A stretch of 64,000 nucleotides of DNA from Collinsella sp. (GCA_031294825.1 JAUMPM010000018.1:1-64000), one strand, 5' to 3'. Positions 18,933 through 26,959 are shown, counted from the first letter of the stretch. Program-made: numbers and translations. The notes: generated by a model not told the origin, from the sequence alone.

Positions 18933-19463
18933 TTAGGCGAGCTTGCGAGCGAGCTCTCGCACCTCTTCCAACTTGGGCGACGATGCCATGCTATCGCGCT
19001 CGGTCATACCGCTGATGGTGATAATGCCTTGGTCCTCCCACTTGCAGTACGCGCAGGTTGACTTGTACATAGCGATCGCCGCATCATAGACGCCCTCGCT
19101 GTGGCTATCGAGCAAAAGGGCCGTCTTGGTGAACGGGAAGCCCGTGGCACCGAAGGCGTACAGGCGGTCGATGGCGGCTTTCTCCTGCGCAGTAATATCA
19201 AACCAGTAGATAGGCGAAGCGAAGACAACCATATCGGCGTCTTTCAGCGACTCGATCACGTTGGCCATGTCGTCCTTCTGCACGCAAGTGCCCTCGTGGG
19301 CGAAGCAATACTGACACCCCAGGCAACCAGCGATTTTCTTGCTGGCAACGCGGACGACCTCGACCGTATTGCCGCCCTCACGCGCGGTCTCGGCAAACGC
19401 CTCGACCATGGTGTCGGTATTGGCTCCCTTGCGCGGGCTACCACTCAATACAACGATATTCAT
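18933..19463 (-). CDS. NADPH-dependent FMN reductase / iron-sulfur flavoprotein family
   Basis: A flavodoxin-fold protein of 176 residues. The FMN phosphate loop is SGSPRKGANTDTM near the N-terminus. A cysteine cluster, CLGCQYCFAHEGTC, resembles the iron-sulfur site of archaeal-type flavoproteins. FASPIYWFDITAQEKAAIDR is the typical flavin-contacting segment. AAGGAGGGAGA precedes the ATG. It probably uses reduced pyridine nucleotide or ferredoxin to reduce FMN, quinones or nitro compounds. It appears to be a single-gene unit. Confidence 0.88.
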   Translation of the reverse strand: MNIVVLSGSPRKGANTDTMVEAFAETAREGGNTVEVVRVASKKIAGCLGCQYCFAHEGTCVQKDDMANVIESLKDADMVVFASPIYWFDITAQEKAAIDRLYAFGATGFPFTKTALLLDSHSEGVYDAAIAMYKSTCAYCKWEDQGIITISGMTERDSMASSPKLEEVRELARKLA

Positions 19464-19783
19464 AGAAATCTCCCTCCTTCATGCCGCAGGCGCGCGGCAC
19501 ACATTTCGTTGTAACCAAAACAGATGGAGCTATTCAGTCGTCTGCAGATCGCATCTCTTGTTCGTGCTCTCTAGACACAATCTCATTGCCTGACAACTCG
19601 TTAACTGTCTTGATTCTCTCTCCGAGAATTGAACAGTAAATCGTTGGCCGCAAAGTGTCGACTGTGGGAAAATTAACTAGAGCTTTCTCCTGCTCGCGTG
19701 AGCGTTCGCGTGTATGAGCCTGGCCGAATCGGGCAGGCGCAATATAGATCCACGGAAACCGGCCTACGAACAAGGAGCGCCTT
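19464..19783. other. Intergenic region between divergent genes
   Basis: 320 bases separate the minus-strand flavoprotein from the plus-strand LPATG protein. I see ribosome sites at both ends but no gene, no RNA gene and no convincing promoter pair or operator. Confidence 0.5.
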
Positions 19784-20704
19784 ATGTATGGACAGCATGT
19801 TGCACCGCAAACCCATAACAAACGCACTGACCTGTCTATCCGCAACGTCAAGCTTCATGCAGGCGCCAGAGTCGTCGCCTTCGGAGTAAGCATTCTTATG
19901 GCAGGGCAGCTTTTGCTACCCTGCGCAGCACTGGCGACCGAAATACCCGAACCCGATGTCGCAGCACCCATCACCTGCGACGAAGTCAACGCGGAAGGCA
20001 GCCTCACAGCAACCACCCCCATCGATCATTACTACGATTTGGAGCTACCCCCTGCTTTCGAGTTGGTCCAGAACGAGGCTCTTGTATACGATTTTCCCGA
20101 CAAACCCGAGGACTTCATCTACGGGCTTAACGACACCGTCCATCTCTTCAAGATCGACACCGATACCGAAAGCCTTATAAAAACCGAGAACCCCAAAGAG
20201 GCCAGCGTCTCTATTGCCCTGACCATGATTGACAATCACGTTAGAGCAACCGTAGTCTTTACAGGCAGTTACGCCGACGACCAAATCCCTTACAGGCTGG
20301 ACCTCAACAGCTCAACCTACCTTGGCACACACGTTGACCGTGACTTCGACAGCGGGCAGGGGATTATGCACGAAAGGCGGCACGATTACTACATCCGTTA
20401 CGTCTTCGACAGCGACGTGCACTTGATTGCAACCGATACGAGCGGTTCCAAACCCGATCCAAGTGTTAAGCCGATCCCAGAGGTCAAACCCGAACCGGAA
20501 ACCAAGCCCGAGCCCACACCGCAGCCCAAGACAGAAAAGCCCGCGGCAAATCCCGTTTCCACCAAGGCAGTAACGGCAGTTAAACCAGCCGAGACCACCC
20601 TACCCGCGACGGGCGACAACAGCGCGATAGCGGCAGCCCTGAATGTTGCCGGTGGTGTAGTCGCGGCAGTTGGCATTTCCGCAACAAGGCGTCGCAACCA
20701 CTAG
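19784..20704 (+). CDS. LPATG cell-wall-anchored protein
   Basis: A secreted surface protein of 306 residues. A basic N-terminus and the hydrophobic segment VVAFGVSILMAGQLLLPCAA form a signal peptide ending near ALATE. The body (about 50-215) is acidic, beta-rich and unrecognised, likely an isopeptide or Ig-like domain (FTGSYADDQIPYRLDL). A Pro/Glu/Lys stalk (KPEPETKPEPTPQPK) follows. LPATG at 273-277, a hydrophobic helix and TRRRNH complete the sorting signal. AAGGAG sits six bases before the ATG. No sortase gene is in this window. Confidence 0.87.
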   Translation: MYGQHVAPQTHNKRTDLSIRNVKLHAGARVVAFGVSILMAGQLLLPCAALATEIPEPDVAAPITCDEVNAEGSLTATTPIDHYYDLELPPAFELVQNEALVYDFPDKPEDFIYGLNDTVHLFKIDTDTESLIKTENPKEASVSIALTMIDNHVRATVVFTGSYADDQIPYRLDLNSSTYLGTHVDRDFDSGQGIMHERRHDYYIRYVFDSDVHLIATDTSGSKPDPSVKPIPEVKPEPETKPEPTPQPKTEKPAANPVSTKAVTAVKPAETTLPATGDNSAIAAALNVAGGVVAAVGISATRRRNH

Positions 20705-20754
20705 CCAGCATTTCGTACCCCGCAGACAAAGCTCTATCCCCGCTCCGATGAGCT

Positions 20755-21219
20755 TTACTCACCGAGAAGTTTCTTCCCCACGGAAATGAGTTTCTTTCCA
20801 ACGGCCGCCTTCACGCCATCAACGCCCCGCGAAACCGTCGAAACAGACTGTGCCGAACCGCCATCGAGCTCTACCCCATCGCAAACAGTGTCGACGGCGT
20901 CTTCTGGCAACATTTTTGGTCGCCATAGCTCCGATTCGGCAGGGCCCAGTCTCCGCTCGATCTCGAGCAAGACTTGTAAGGAGTCCACAGTCAAGATCAA
21001 CTACGGGAATCGTGACGAGCCGATACCGCCCGCATGCCCCCTTCGGAATAGGCGCTGAGCAGCTCCTGGGCGTGGGCGAACTCGGGCCCTCGCCTCCAAC
21101 CGAGCAAGCGGTTGACCGCGAGATTTCCCTGGACGTTGTGGACGAAGAGCAGAGAGGCGTCTGCCAGCCCCAGCTCCCGGGTCGCCCGGTGAAGGCGAGG
21201 AAAAAGGGCACGAAGGGAG
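20755..21219 (-). pseudogene. Unrecognised gene remnant in two frames
   Basis: The minus strand carries two adjoining coding-like stretches. The upstream one reads RELGLADASLLFVHNVQGN and LLGWRRGPEFAHAQELLSAY, and stops at 20997. The next, in another frame from 21000, reads LILTVDSLQVLLEIERRLGP and ends KKLISVGKKLLGE. One frameshift near 21000 would join them. I do not recognise the family. There is no start codon with a ribosome site, so I read it as the 3' part of a decayed gene. Confidence 0.4.
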
Positions 21220-21222
21220 CGA

Positions 21223-21253
21223 AGAGCGTTCCGTCGGAAAGTCGGAACGCTCT
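21223..21253 (-). terminator. Hairpin downstream of the flavodoxin gene
   Basis: Perfect 11-base arms AGAGCGTTCCG and CGGAACGCTCT enclose a nine-base loop. It lies about 70 bases past the flavodoxin stop, the last gene of the MerR-controlled operon. A T-rich tail is weak on both strands. Confidence 0.55.
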
Positions 21254-21321
21254 GTTTGCATTTTTGGGATCGTCCCAAATCCTTGCCAGCTCTGTGGCGG
21301 ATGCCGAAAGCTGTAGATCGA

Positions 21322-21798
21322 TTATCTGCAGATTGTATCAATCCATGCCTGAATATCTTTCTCAGAAGTACGGAGCATGGATTCATCGAACTGCACATCG
21401 AGGCCCGGTTTCACGATTGCGCCCTTGCAGGCTTCCTCAAAGTCCTTCAGCGCGTGTCCCAGCCAGCCGCCATTGGTGGCAAACGGATACACGATCTTCC
21501 CGGTCAGGTCAGCCCGCTCCAGGAAACTGCGCATGGCGGGCGCAAAGGTGTACCACCAGACAGGAGAACCCAGGATGATGGTGTCGTAATCTCTCCAGCC
21601 AATGTGCAGCGGCTTCAGTTCCGGGCAATAACCCTCGGCAATCTCACGCTGCCCCTGATTGACGACTTCATCATAATCGCCATCGTAGGGAACAACCGTA
21701 TCCATACGAGCAATATCCCCGCCGATTTCCCTCTGGATCATCTCGGCGATGCGCTTCGTGTTGCCTCCGTAGGAGTAGTACAGAATCAAGGTTTTCAT
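21322..21798 (-). CDS. Flavodoxin
   Basis: A flavodoxin of 158 residues from the ATG at 21798, with GAGGAG about nine bases before it. The FMN phosphate loop is YYSYGGNTKR near residue 10. The flavin-contacting loops are LGSPVWWYTFAPAMRSFL and FATNGGWLGHALKDF. It is the last gene of a five-gene minus-strand operon under the divergent MerR promoter. The likely job is low-potential electron supply to, or in parallel with, the reductases of the operon. Confidence 0.9.
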   Translation of the reverse strand: MKTLILYYSYGGNTKRIAEMIQREIGGDIARMDTVVPYDGDYDEVVNQGQREIAEGYCPELKPLHIGWRDYDTIILGSPVWWYTFAPAMRSFLERADLTGKIVYPFATNGGWLGHALKDFEEACKGAIVKPGLDVQFDESMLRTSEKDIQAWIDTICR

Positions 21799-21812
21799 TT
21801 CACGCTTGCTCC

Positions 21813-22682
21813 TCATGCAAGAGGCTTCCCGCTGAACACGGGAAATGCGCTGAAGTCACCATAGTTGGCGATGCGCTCCATGTTCTTGAGAGTTTCCATG
21901 TCTTCCTCGGAGATCGCGAAATCCACGTCCGCGTTGCTTTCCATGTGGGCGGGATCTGCCGTCTTGGGAAGCGCGACGGCTCCAAGCTGAAGGACATAGC
22001 GGATGCAGAGCTGGGCGGCAGATACGCCGTACTTCTCTGCCATCTTAACGATCGCCGGATTCTTCAGCGCCTCACCGTGGGCAATGGGAGAGTATGCCTC
22101 CACCTGGATGCCCTGCGCCTTGCAGAAGTCCACCAATGCCGAATCGGTGTTGGTGATGTGCAGGAGGATCTGATTGACCATGGGCATCACGCGGCAAGAG
22201 CCCAGGAGGTTCTCAAGGTCATCTTGCAGGAAGTTGGACACGCCGATTACCTTGACCTTGCCCGCCGCCCGCGCATCCTCCAACGCACGCCAGACCTCCT
22301 TGTTCTCCTCGAAATAGCGCTTCTCCACACGGAACTCGCTCCACGGCTGGGGAGAGTGGATGATCATCTGGTCGAGGTAGCCGAGCCCCATCCTCTCCAG
22401 CGTCTCATCGATGGACTTCGCCGCATCCTCGTAGGTCTTCAGCTCTGCCGCGATCTTGCTGGCGACGAAAAGCTCTTCCCGGCGAACGCCGCAGGTGCGC
22501 ACGCCCTCGCCGACGCCGCGTTCGTTTCCGTAGGCCTGCGCGGTGTCGATCAGGCGATAGCCCAGCTTTACCGCCTCGCGAACGGCTTCCGCCGCCTCGG
22601 CATCGTCGATGAACCAGGTGCCCAGTCCCAGCTTGGGAACCTGAACTCCGTTTGCCAACGGGTAGGTTTCATTCAAGATCAT
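21813..22682 (-). CDS. Aldo/keto reductase
   Basis: An NAD(P)H-dependent carbonyl reductase of 289 residues with the TIM-barrel signature. The catalytic Asp and Tyr are in LIDTAQAYGNE, Lys in FVASKI and His in MIIHSPQ. The cofactor loop is LPKTADPAHMESN. The ATG at 22682 follows GAGGAG. An upstream in-frame extension overlaps the preceding gene and has no ribosome site, so I leave it out. Its place in an operon with cupin, carboxymuconolactone-decarboxylase-like and RibD-like genes fits reactive-carbonyl detoxification. Confidence 0.92.
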   Translation of the reverse strand: MILNETYPLANGVQVPKLGLGTWFIDDAEAAEAVREAVKLGYRLIDTAQAYGNERGVGEGVRTCGVRREELFVASKIAAELKTYEDAAKSIDETLERMGLGYLDQMIIHSPQPWSEFRVEKRYFEENKEVWRALEDARAAGKVKVIGVSNFLQDDLENLLGSCRVMPMVNQILLHITNTDSALVDFCKAQGIQVEAYSPIAHGEALKNPAIVKMAEKYGVSAAQLCIRYVLQLGAVALPKTADPAHMESNADVDFAISEEDMETLKNMERIANYGDFSAFPVFSGKPLA

Positions 22683-22686
22683 CGTT

Positions 22687-23013
22687 CTACTCCTCGCCCC
22701 AGATATCCTTTGCCATGCGGAAAACCGCCCACGCCTTGGGCCAGCCGCAGTAGAAGGCTGCATGGGTCACGACCTCCGCGATTTCTTCTTTTGTAATACC
22801 GTTCTTCTTTGCCTCCGTCAGGTGATAGCGGAAGCTCTCATCGGTAAGCCCCTGAGCCATCAGCGCGACGACGGTCACGAGGGAGCGGTCGCGGAGGCTG
22901 AGCTGCCCCTCTCGGCTCCAAACCTCTCCGAAGAGCACGTCATCGTTCAGTTCCGCGAATTTCGGGGCGAATTCGCCCAGGGCATCTCTGCCTGCCGTCT
23001 GCTTGACTGCCAT
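22687..23013 (-). CDS. Carboxymuconolactone decarboxylase (CMD/AhpD-like) family protein
   Basis: A helical protein of 108 residues with the CMD core LSLRDRSLVTVVALMAQG and EEIAEVVTHAAFYCGWPKAW. It lacks the CXXC of AhpD peroxidase reductases, having only a single Cys in the YCGWP segment. Enzymes of this subgroup act as gamma-carboxymuconolactone decarboxylase-like or unknown stress proteins. It is separated by 13 bases from the cupin gene upstream and by four from the aldo/keto reductase downstream. Confidence 0.88.
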   Translation of the reverse strand: MAVKQTAGRDALGEFAPKFAELNDDVLFGEVWSREGQLSLRDRSLVTVVALMAQGLTDESFRYHLTEAKKNGITKEEIAEVVTHAAFYCGWPKAWAVFRMAKDIWGEE

Positions 23014-23026
23014 GTTTCGCTCCTCC

Positions 23027-23458
23027 CTACAGCCTTGCGTACTCTTCGTGGGATACCGGCTCGCACCACTCGTTCTCGCAATTCTCGCCGGGAACCTCCA
23101 CGGCGATATGGCTGAACCAGCTGTCCTTCTTCGCTCCGTGCCAGTGCTTGACGTTGGCGGGGATCATCACAACGCTGCCCTCGTGCAGGCTGACGGCGGC
23201 CTTGCCTTCCTCCTGGTACCAGCCCTCGCCAGCCGTGCAGAGCAGGAGCTGACCGCCTCCTTTGTCCGCATGGTGGATATGCCAGTTGTTGCGGCATCCC
23301 GGCTCGAAAGTCACGTTGGCGGCGAACAGGCCGCCTTCCGGATCGGTCAGCGGATTCAGGAACGAATCGCCGGTGAAGTACTGGGCATAGGCGGTGTTCG
23401 CCGTTCCTGTGCCGAATGCGTTGACCTTCTCGAACTGCTCTTTTCGTTCATACCTCAT
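23027..23458 (-). CDS. Cupin-domain protein
   Basis: A single-domain cupin of 143 residues. Metal-binding motif 1 is NWHIHHADKGGGQLLLCTAGEGWYQ. Motif 2 is VVMIPANVKHWHGA. The ligand set of two to three His and one acidic residue is complete. Cupins next to CMD-like proteins are often small dioxygenase or isomerase-like stress enzymes; the substrate cannot be read from the sequence. It is the second gene of the MerR-controlled operon. Confidence 0.9.
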   Translation of the reverse strand: MRYERKEQFEKVNAFGTGTANTAYAQYFTGDSFLNPLTDPEGGLFAANVTFEPGCRNNWHIHHADKGGGQLLLCTAGEGWYQEEGKAAVSLHEGSVVMIPANVKHWHGAKKDSWFSHIAVEVPGENCENEWCEPVSHEEYARL

Positions 23459-23480
23459 AATTGAAACCTCCTGTTAATGA

Positions 23481-24203
23481 TTATCGATTCACGCCATAGC
23501 GCAGCCAAACCGCCCCGCCGTCCATGGCCTTCGCCTCTTTCAGCGTGAAGCCAAGGGCCTTGCTCTCCGAAATGCCTTCTGCGGCTCTGAAAACCGGCGG
23601 CGTATCCGAGCTCCCGTCTGCCGCCGCCGCCAACACAATGCTGATTTCATCGCACATCCCCGCTTGCAGGAACGACCAGTTCAGCACGCCGCCACCGCCC
23701 AGCATCAGGGTCTCGATGTTGAATTCTTCTTTCAGCTTGGAAAGGGCCAGACCGTGATCCAGCTCCGTTTCTCCCGCGATGATGTACGAGATTCCCAGCT
23801 TTCTCAAAAATGCCCTGTAGGCGTTGCCGACCTGCTCTGTCAGCACCTCGACGACATGGGCGGTGGTGTCCACATAGCGCAGGGTGCTGCTTTTCCACCC
23901 CAGCTTGCCGTGGGGGTCCACGGAGACATAGAACATTCCGAAGTCCGGCTGCGCGATGAAATCACCTGCCGGAACGGCCGGCGCATCTTCGTCCAGGTCC
24001 GGCTTCCTGTAGAAGGTGAAGTTGTCGTCCGTCGTCACCCTGCCGGACAGCCAGCCCTGGTGATGGTAAAAGGGCTCTTTCCCGAAGGCGATGTCGTAGA
24101 ACGCATCGCCCGCCGCTCTGCCCTGCGGCGTTCCCATGTAACTGCCCATGATCTTTCCGTCCAAAGCGCACATCATGTGGCAGAAAACATACGGCCTGTT
24201 CAC
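23481..24203 (-). CDS. RibD C-terminal / dihydrofolate reductase-like reductase
   Basis: A pyridine-nucleotide reductase fold of 240 residues. The N-terminus MNRPYVFCHMMCALDGKI has the conserved ALDGK. The C-terminal half has LMLGGGGVLNWSFLQAGMCDEISIVL, typical of RibD_C. No deaminase domain is present, so it is not a riboflavin biosynthesis enzyme. The start is a GTG at 24203 with AAGGAGGGG nine bases upstream. It is the first gene of the operon, about 65 bases from the predicted transcript start. Confidence 0.88.
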   Translation of the reverse strand: MNRPYVFCHMMCALDGKIMGSYMGTPQGRAAGDAFYDIAFGKEPFYHHQGWLSGRVTTDDNFTFYRKPDLDEDAPAVPAGDFIAQPDFGMFYVSVDPHGKLGWKSSTLRYVDTTAHVVEVLTEQVGNAYRAFLRKLGISYIIAGETELDHGLALSKLKEEFNIETLMLGGGGVLNWSFLQAGMCDEISIVLAAAADGSSDTPPVFRAAEGISESKALGFTLKEAKAMDGGAVWLRYGVNR

Positions 24204-24272
24204 GTTCGATTCCCCTCCTTATGATTGACAAACATTCTGTTTGGAAGCATGCTTCCTTTGAACTTCATGTGC

Positions 24273-24303
24273 ATCCTAGAACTTGAAGTTAACTTTAAGT
24301 CAA
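24273..24303 (-). promoter_or_regulatory. MerR-type promoter with a 19-bp spacer and palindromic operator
   Basis: On the minus strand -35 TTGACT (24303-24298) and -10 TAGGAT (24278-24273) are exactly 19 bases apart, the hallmark of promoters untwisted by MerR activators. The spacer holds the dyad CTTAAAG-TTAA-CTTCAAG (24299-24282). It matches, but for one base, the CTTAAAG-N4-CTTTAAG operator known for the AdhR/NmlR group of carbonyl-responsive MerR proteins. Confidence 0.85.
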
Positions 24304-24336
24304 GGGGATTCTGGAATAATTCGGAGGGGTTTTCAG

Positions 24337-24804
24337 ATGGTCTATACGGTGGGAGAGATGGCGAAGCTGCTGGGAGTTGCGGCGTCCACCTTGCGCTACT
24401 ACGACAAGGAGGGGCTGCTGCCCTTCGTGGAGCGCTCCTCCGGTGGCATTCGCATGTTCCGGGAATCGGATATCGAATGGCTGCAGGTGATCGGCTGCAT
24501 GAAGAAAGCCGGGATGTCCATCAAGGACATCCGGCAGTACATCGAGATGGCGCTGCAAGGAGACGACACCATCGATTTGCGCCTTGCCATGTTCCGGCAC
24601 CAACAAGAAGTTCTGAAACAGCAGATGGAGGAATTACTGCACACCATGGAGATGGTGGATTACAAGTGCTGGTATTACGAAACGGCGAAGGAAGCGGGTA
24701 CGGTCGATGCCCCGCAGAAGATGGAGCTTGCCGAAGTCCCGGAACGCTTTCGGAAGATTCGGCAGGAGCTGCGCACTGCGCCGGGGACTGCGGCAACGAT
24801 ATGA
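24337..24804 (+). CDS. MerR-family regulator (NmlR/AdhR-like)
   Basis: A regulator of 155 residues. The winged helix-turn-helix starts MVYTVGEMAKLLGVAASTLR, then YYDKEGLLPFVER and RMFRESDIEWL. A long coiled-coil dimerisation helix follows (about 85-120, LKQQMEELLHTMEMVDYKCW). Only one Cys is conserved there, as in the NmlR/AdhR group. The ATG at 24337 has GGAGG eight bases before it; the in-frame ATG at 24283 lies inside the operator and is rejected. It is divergent from the five-gene redox operon, and the operator between them is its likely site. Confidence 0.92.
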   Translation: MVYTVGEMAKLLGVAASTLRYYDKEGLLPFVERSSGGIRMFRESDIEWLQVIGCMKKAGMSIKDIRQYIEMALQGDDTIDLRLAMFRHQQEVLKQQMEELLHTMEMVDYKCWYYETAKEAGTVDAPQKMELAEVPERFRKIRQELRTAPGTAATI

Positions 24805-24930
24805 CAAGACTGCTTAGGCAACGGCAGTCAACCGCCTTGCTCGCCTTGGGGTAGACGCCGCAACCGAGCGTGGTGACCTTGACGTACAGGTACATGCCCT
24901 TCTTGAACGGCACCACGCTCACCTCTGTCG

Positions 24931-25020
24931 TCAGATGAGAACCTTCAGGAACGCATCCCTGACGGACAGGAGCGGCGCGAGCTCCCTCTCGAGCGTCGAT
25001 TCGGAGCTGATGTCGTCGCT
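24931..25020 (-). pseudogene. C-terminal tail of a DUF4143-family ATPase, copy A
   Basis: The minus strand reads SDDISSESTLERELAPLLSV then RDAFLKVLI and a stop. This matches the C-terminal strand-helix of DUF4143/AAA ATPases, compare SIRDNHEKIVVV in the intact gene at 44666-45931. Everything upstream is missing. A close copy lies at 46913-47101, and both are followed by the same yjdF leader sequence. Confidence 0.6.
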
Positions 25021-25037
25021 CGCTTAAACTCTCCTTT

Positions 25038-25078
25038 TCGGTTTCGAAACTCAAGATCTTTTAAAGTTTCGAAACCGA
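25038..25078. repeat. Perfect inverted repeat with TTTCGAAA cores
   Basis: Fourteen-base arms TCGGTTTCGAAACT (25038-25051) and AGTTTCGAAACCGA (25065-25078) flank a 13-base spacer. Copy B at 47093-47104 has only one such arm, so copy A gained the second by a local inverted duplication or copy B lost it. Confidence 0.7.
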
Positions 25079-25162
25079 GAAGGTAATGTGCACAAGGATG
25101 CATCGAGGAGCGAATCCCAGTAGCGCCATGTCAGCAGCGATGCCGGGCGCATTCGCACGTGC

Positions 25163-25280
25163 TACAATCCAACCACCAGAGATGAAAACACAGTCCCCGT
25201 CGGGTAGTCGTGGGCGTGCGGGAGTCCGCATCAGTAACCTGCCTCCTTGGTTGTCCCTTCTCTGCATGGTCATCTACATA
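25163..25280 (+). promoter_or_regulatory. Candidate yjdF-type (azaaromatic) riboswitch leader with promoter
   Basis: A -10 TACAAT (25163-25168) precedes a leader of about 125 bases before yjdF. The leader can form three nested stems: GATGA/TCATC (25181-25185 with 25270-25274), GGTAG/CTGCC (25203-25207 with 25239-25243) and TGCGG/CCGCA (25217-25221 with 25226-25230). The outer stem ends just before the ribosome site AAGGAGGA, suggesting translation control. The second copy at 47 kb keeps all stems. The assignment to the known yjdF motif rests on the gene that follows and on this structure, not on a covariance search. Confidence 0.55.
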
Positions 25281-25295
25281 AAGGAGGAACCAACC

Positions 25296-25556
25296 ATGCA
25301 GATCAGCGTGTCGTCCACCCTGACCGTATATCACGACGGCCAATTCTGGGTCGGGCTGGCGGAGCACGTTGAGGGCGGCAGATACGGCGTCGCCCGCATC
25401 GTCTTCGGCGCGGAGCCGTCCGATGAGGAGATCCTGCGATTCGTTGCAAGCGAATGGGAGAAGCTCTCGTTCTTCGGCGACGATCCCGCCAAGGCGAACG
25501 AGCCCGCGAAGGACCCCAAGCGGCGCGCCCGCGAGGCGGCGAAAGCACTTAAGTAG
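25296..25556 (+). CDS. yjdF: YjdF-family protein, C-terminally truncated
   Basis: The N-terminal 86 residues of a YjdF protein: SSTLTVYHDGQFWVGLAEHV, then YGVARIVFGAEPSDEEILRF and the basic stretch DPKRRAREAAKALK. The family usually runs to about 130-150 residues with a further basic tail. Here a TAG follows ALK. The next codons (PAMSTK) still look like the family before the sequence switches to a MerR tail at about 25576. RBS AAGGAGGA sits seven bases before the ATG. Its function is unknown; known homologues are controlled by an azaaromatic-sensing riboswitch. It is probably non-functional or reduced. Confidence 0.72.
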   Translation: MQISVSSTLTVYHDGQFWVGLAEHVEGGRYGVARIVFGAEPSDEEILRFVASEWEKLSFFGDDPAKANEPAKDPKRRAREAAKALK

Positions 25557-25576
25557 CCGGCGATGAGCACCAAAGG

Positions 25577-25699
25577 TTCAAATGCTGGTACTACGAGCAG
25601 GCGATTCAGGATGGCAACGAGGATAGACTGAAGGCGCTGATTCCCGACGATTTGCCGGAAGAGATCAAAGATACCTACGATAACGCCCACGCTCAATAA
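25577..25699 (+). pseudogene. Tail of a MerR-family regulator fused behind truncated yjdF
   Basis: The frame reads FKCWYYEQAIQDGNEDRLKA, then LIPDDLPEEI and a stop at 25699. FKCWYYE matches the YKCWYYE of the MerR gene at 24337-24804, so this is the dimerisation-helix end of a MerR paralogue. The whole DNA-binding part is absent. A deletion joined it to yjdF. Confidence 0.72.
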
Positions 25700-25760
25700 T
25701 GCCGTCCGATGCTCAAGGGACTTTGGCAAGGAGTCGTTTTAGACAGACATGCAAAAAGGA

Positions 25761-25788
25761 AGCCTCCGAACCAGACGGTTCGGAGGCT
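25761..25788 (-). terminator. Rho-independent terminator
   Basis: Twelve-base perfect arms (25761-25772 and 25777-25788) around a four-base loop are followed on the minus strand by TTCCTTTTTG. It lies about 140 bases past the LysR stop. Confidence 0.75.
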
Positions 25789-25930
25789 GTTATTCCCGTC
25801 ATTTCGCTGATTGCTTTGCTCTATGGCGACGCCGAAACAACATCGGGCGGTACTCGACGGTATCAAAACGCAAGCTCAGAAGCCAGTTCCCGTTATTCCC
25901 ATAGGCATAAGCGCATCTGTTCGCGATTGC

Positions 25931-26830
25931 CTATCGATGCTTTGCCTCGAGCACGGCAGACACCGCATCGAGGAACTCCCGCACATGGTCTGCGGGGTGC
26001 GGCGAATGAAGCAGCCCGTAAGACACGAGACAGTCCCAATCGGTAGGGACGGTTTTGAGCATGGGGTGGACGTTGGCCCACAACGGCAGCGTCGCAAGCG
26101 CGAGGTCCTCGTTCGCGCCGCGATTGAACACCTCCACCCGATATTGCGGGAAGTCTACGAGCGCGATTTGAGGATGATGCAAGAGTATCTCGTCGCGTAC
26201 GCGGTCGATTTCGGTGTTCCAGCCCCGGCGTATAAGCATAAGACTGTGATTGTGGAGGTCGTCGAATGTGACGATGTCGCGTTTGGCGAGCTCGCTGTCG
26301 ACGGGAACGGCGCACCAGAGCGGCTCGCGCGAAAGCTCGAGGCCCAGGCACCCGCGCTCTTTAAGAAAGGCATCGTCGAAAATCCCCACCACGATATCCA
26401 TGTCTTGCCCGAGGTTCGCCAAACCGCGCGCCGCCGAGGGTGTGTTTTCAAACGTGACCACCTGAAGGCTCATGCCAGGGCAACGTTCCTTCACCTTCGG
26501 CCATAGCTTCGTGAGCGGCGTGCTGGGCGTCATGAGCGACACTCCCACGCGGATGATGCGCTTCTCTCCGCGCTCGGCGACGCGGGCGCGTGCGATTGAT
26601 TCTTGAGAGTACTGCACGATATGGCGGGCGTCGGCGAGCAGCGACCTGCCTGCTCGCGTAAGCGAAAGCCCCTGATGCGATCGGTGGAACAGCGTAAGGC
26701 CTAGCCGCGACTCCAGCAGGTTCATCTGCTTGATGACGGCCGTGGGCGTGATGAAGGACTCTTGTGCCGCCTTGGAGAAGCTGCCCGCCTCCGCCACGCG
26801 GATGAAAGTGTCAAGCTGTGGGTTGTACAT
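25931..26830 (-). CDS. LysR-family transcriptional regulator
   Basis: A regulator of 299 residues from the ATG at 26830, with AGGAGG five bases before it. The winged helix reads LDTFIRVAEAGSFSKAAQES and then TPTAVIKQMNLLE and LFHRS. The effector domain begins IIRVGVSLMTPSTPL. It is divergent from the aldo/keto reductase at 26960 and probably controls it and perhaps the following dehydrogenases. The effector is unknown. The 26-base dyad area at 26860 is a candidate site. Confidence 0.92.
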   Translation of the reverse strand: MYNPQLDTFIRVAEAGSFSKAAQESFITPTAVIKQMNLLESRLGLTLFHRSHQGLSLTRAGRSLLADARHIVQYSQESIARARVAERGEKRIIRVGVSLMTPSTPLTKLWPKVKERCPGMSLQVVTFENTPSAARGLANLGQDMDIVVGIFDDAFLKERGCLGLELSREPLWCAVPVDSELAKRDIVTFDDLHNHSLMLIRRGWNTEIDRVRDEILLHHPQIALVDFPQYRVEVFNRGANEDLALATLPLWANVHPMLKTVPTDWDCLVSYGLLHSPHPADHVREFLDAVSAVLEAKHR

Positions 26831-26859
26831 CGATCCTCCTGTCACGCATTATGTGCCGT

Positions 26860-26878
26860 ATATACCCCATGGTTATAT
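26860..26878. promoter_or_regulatory. Candidate LysR operator/promoter
   Basis: ATATAccCCATGGttATAT is a partial dyad between the divergent LysR and aldo/keto reductase genes, with AT ends fitting a T-N11-A type site. Support is positional only. Confidence 0.3.
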
Positions 26879-26959
26879 CCATCATTCCAACGTGAACTTC
26901 TCGCGCGTCAGTAAACGCCGTAGCCTTGTATTCGAAAAGTCACCATTAAGGAGGAGACC

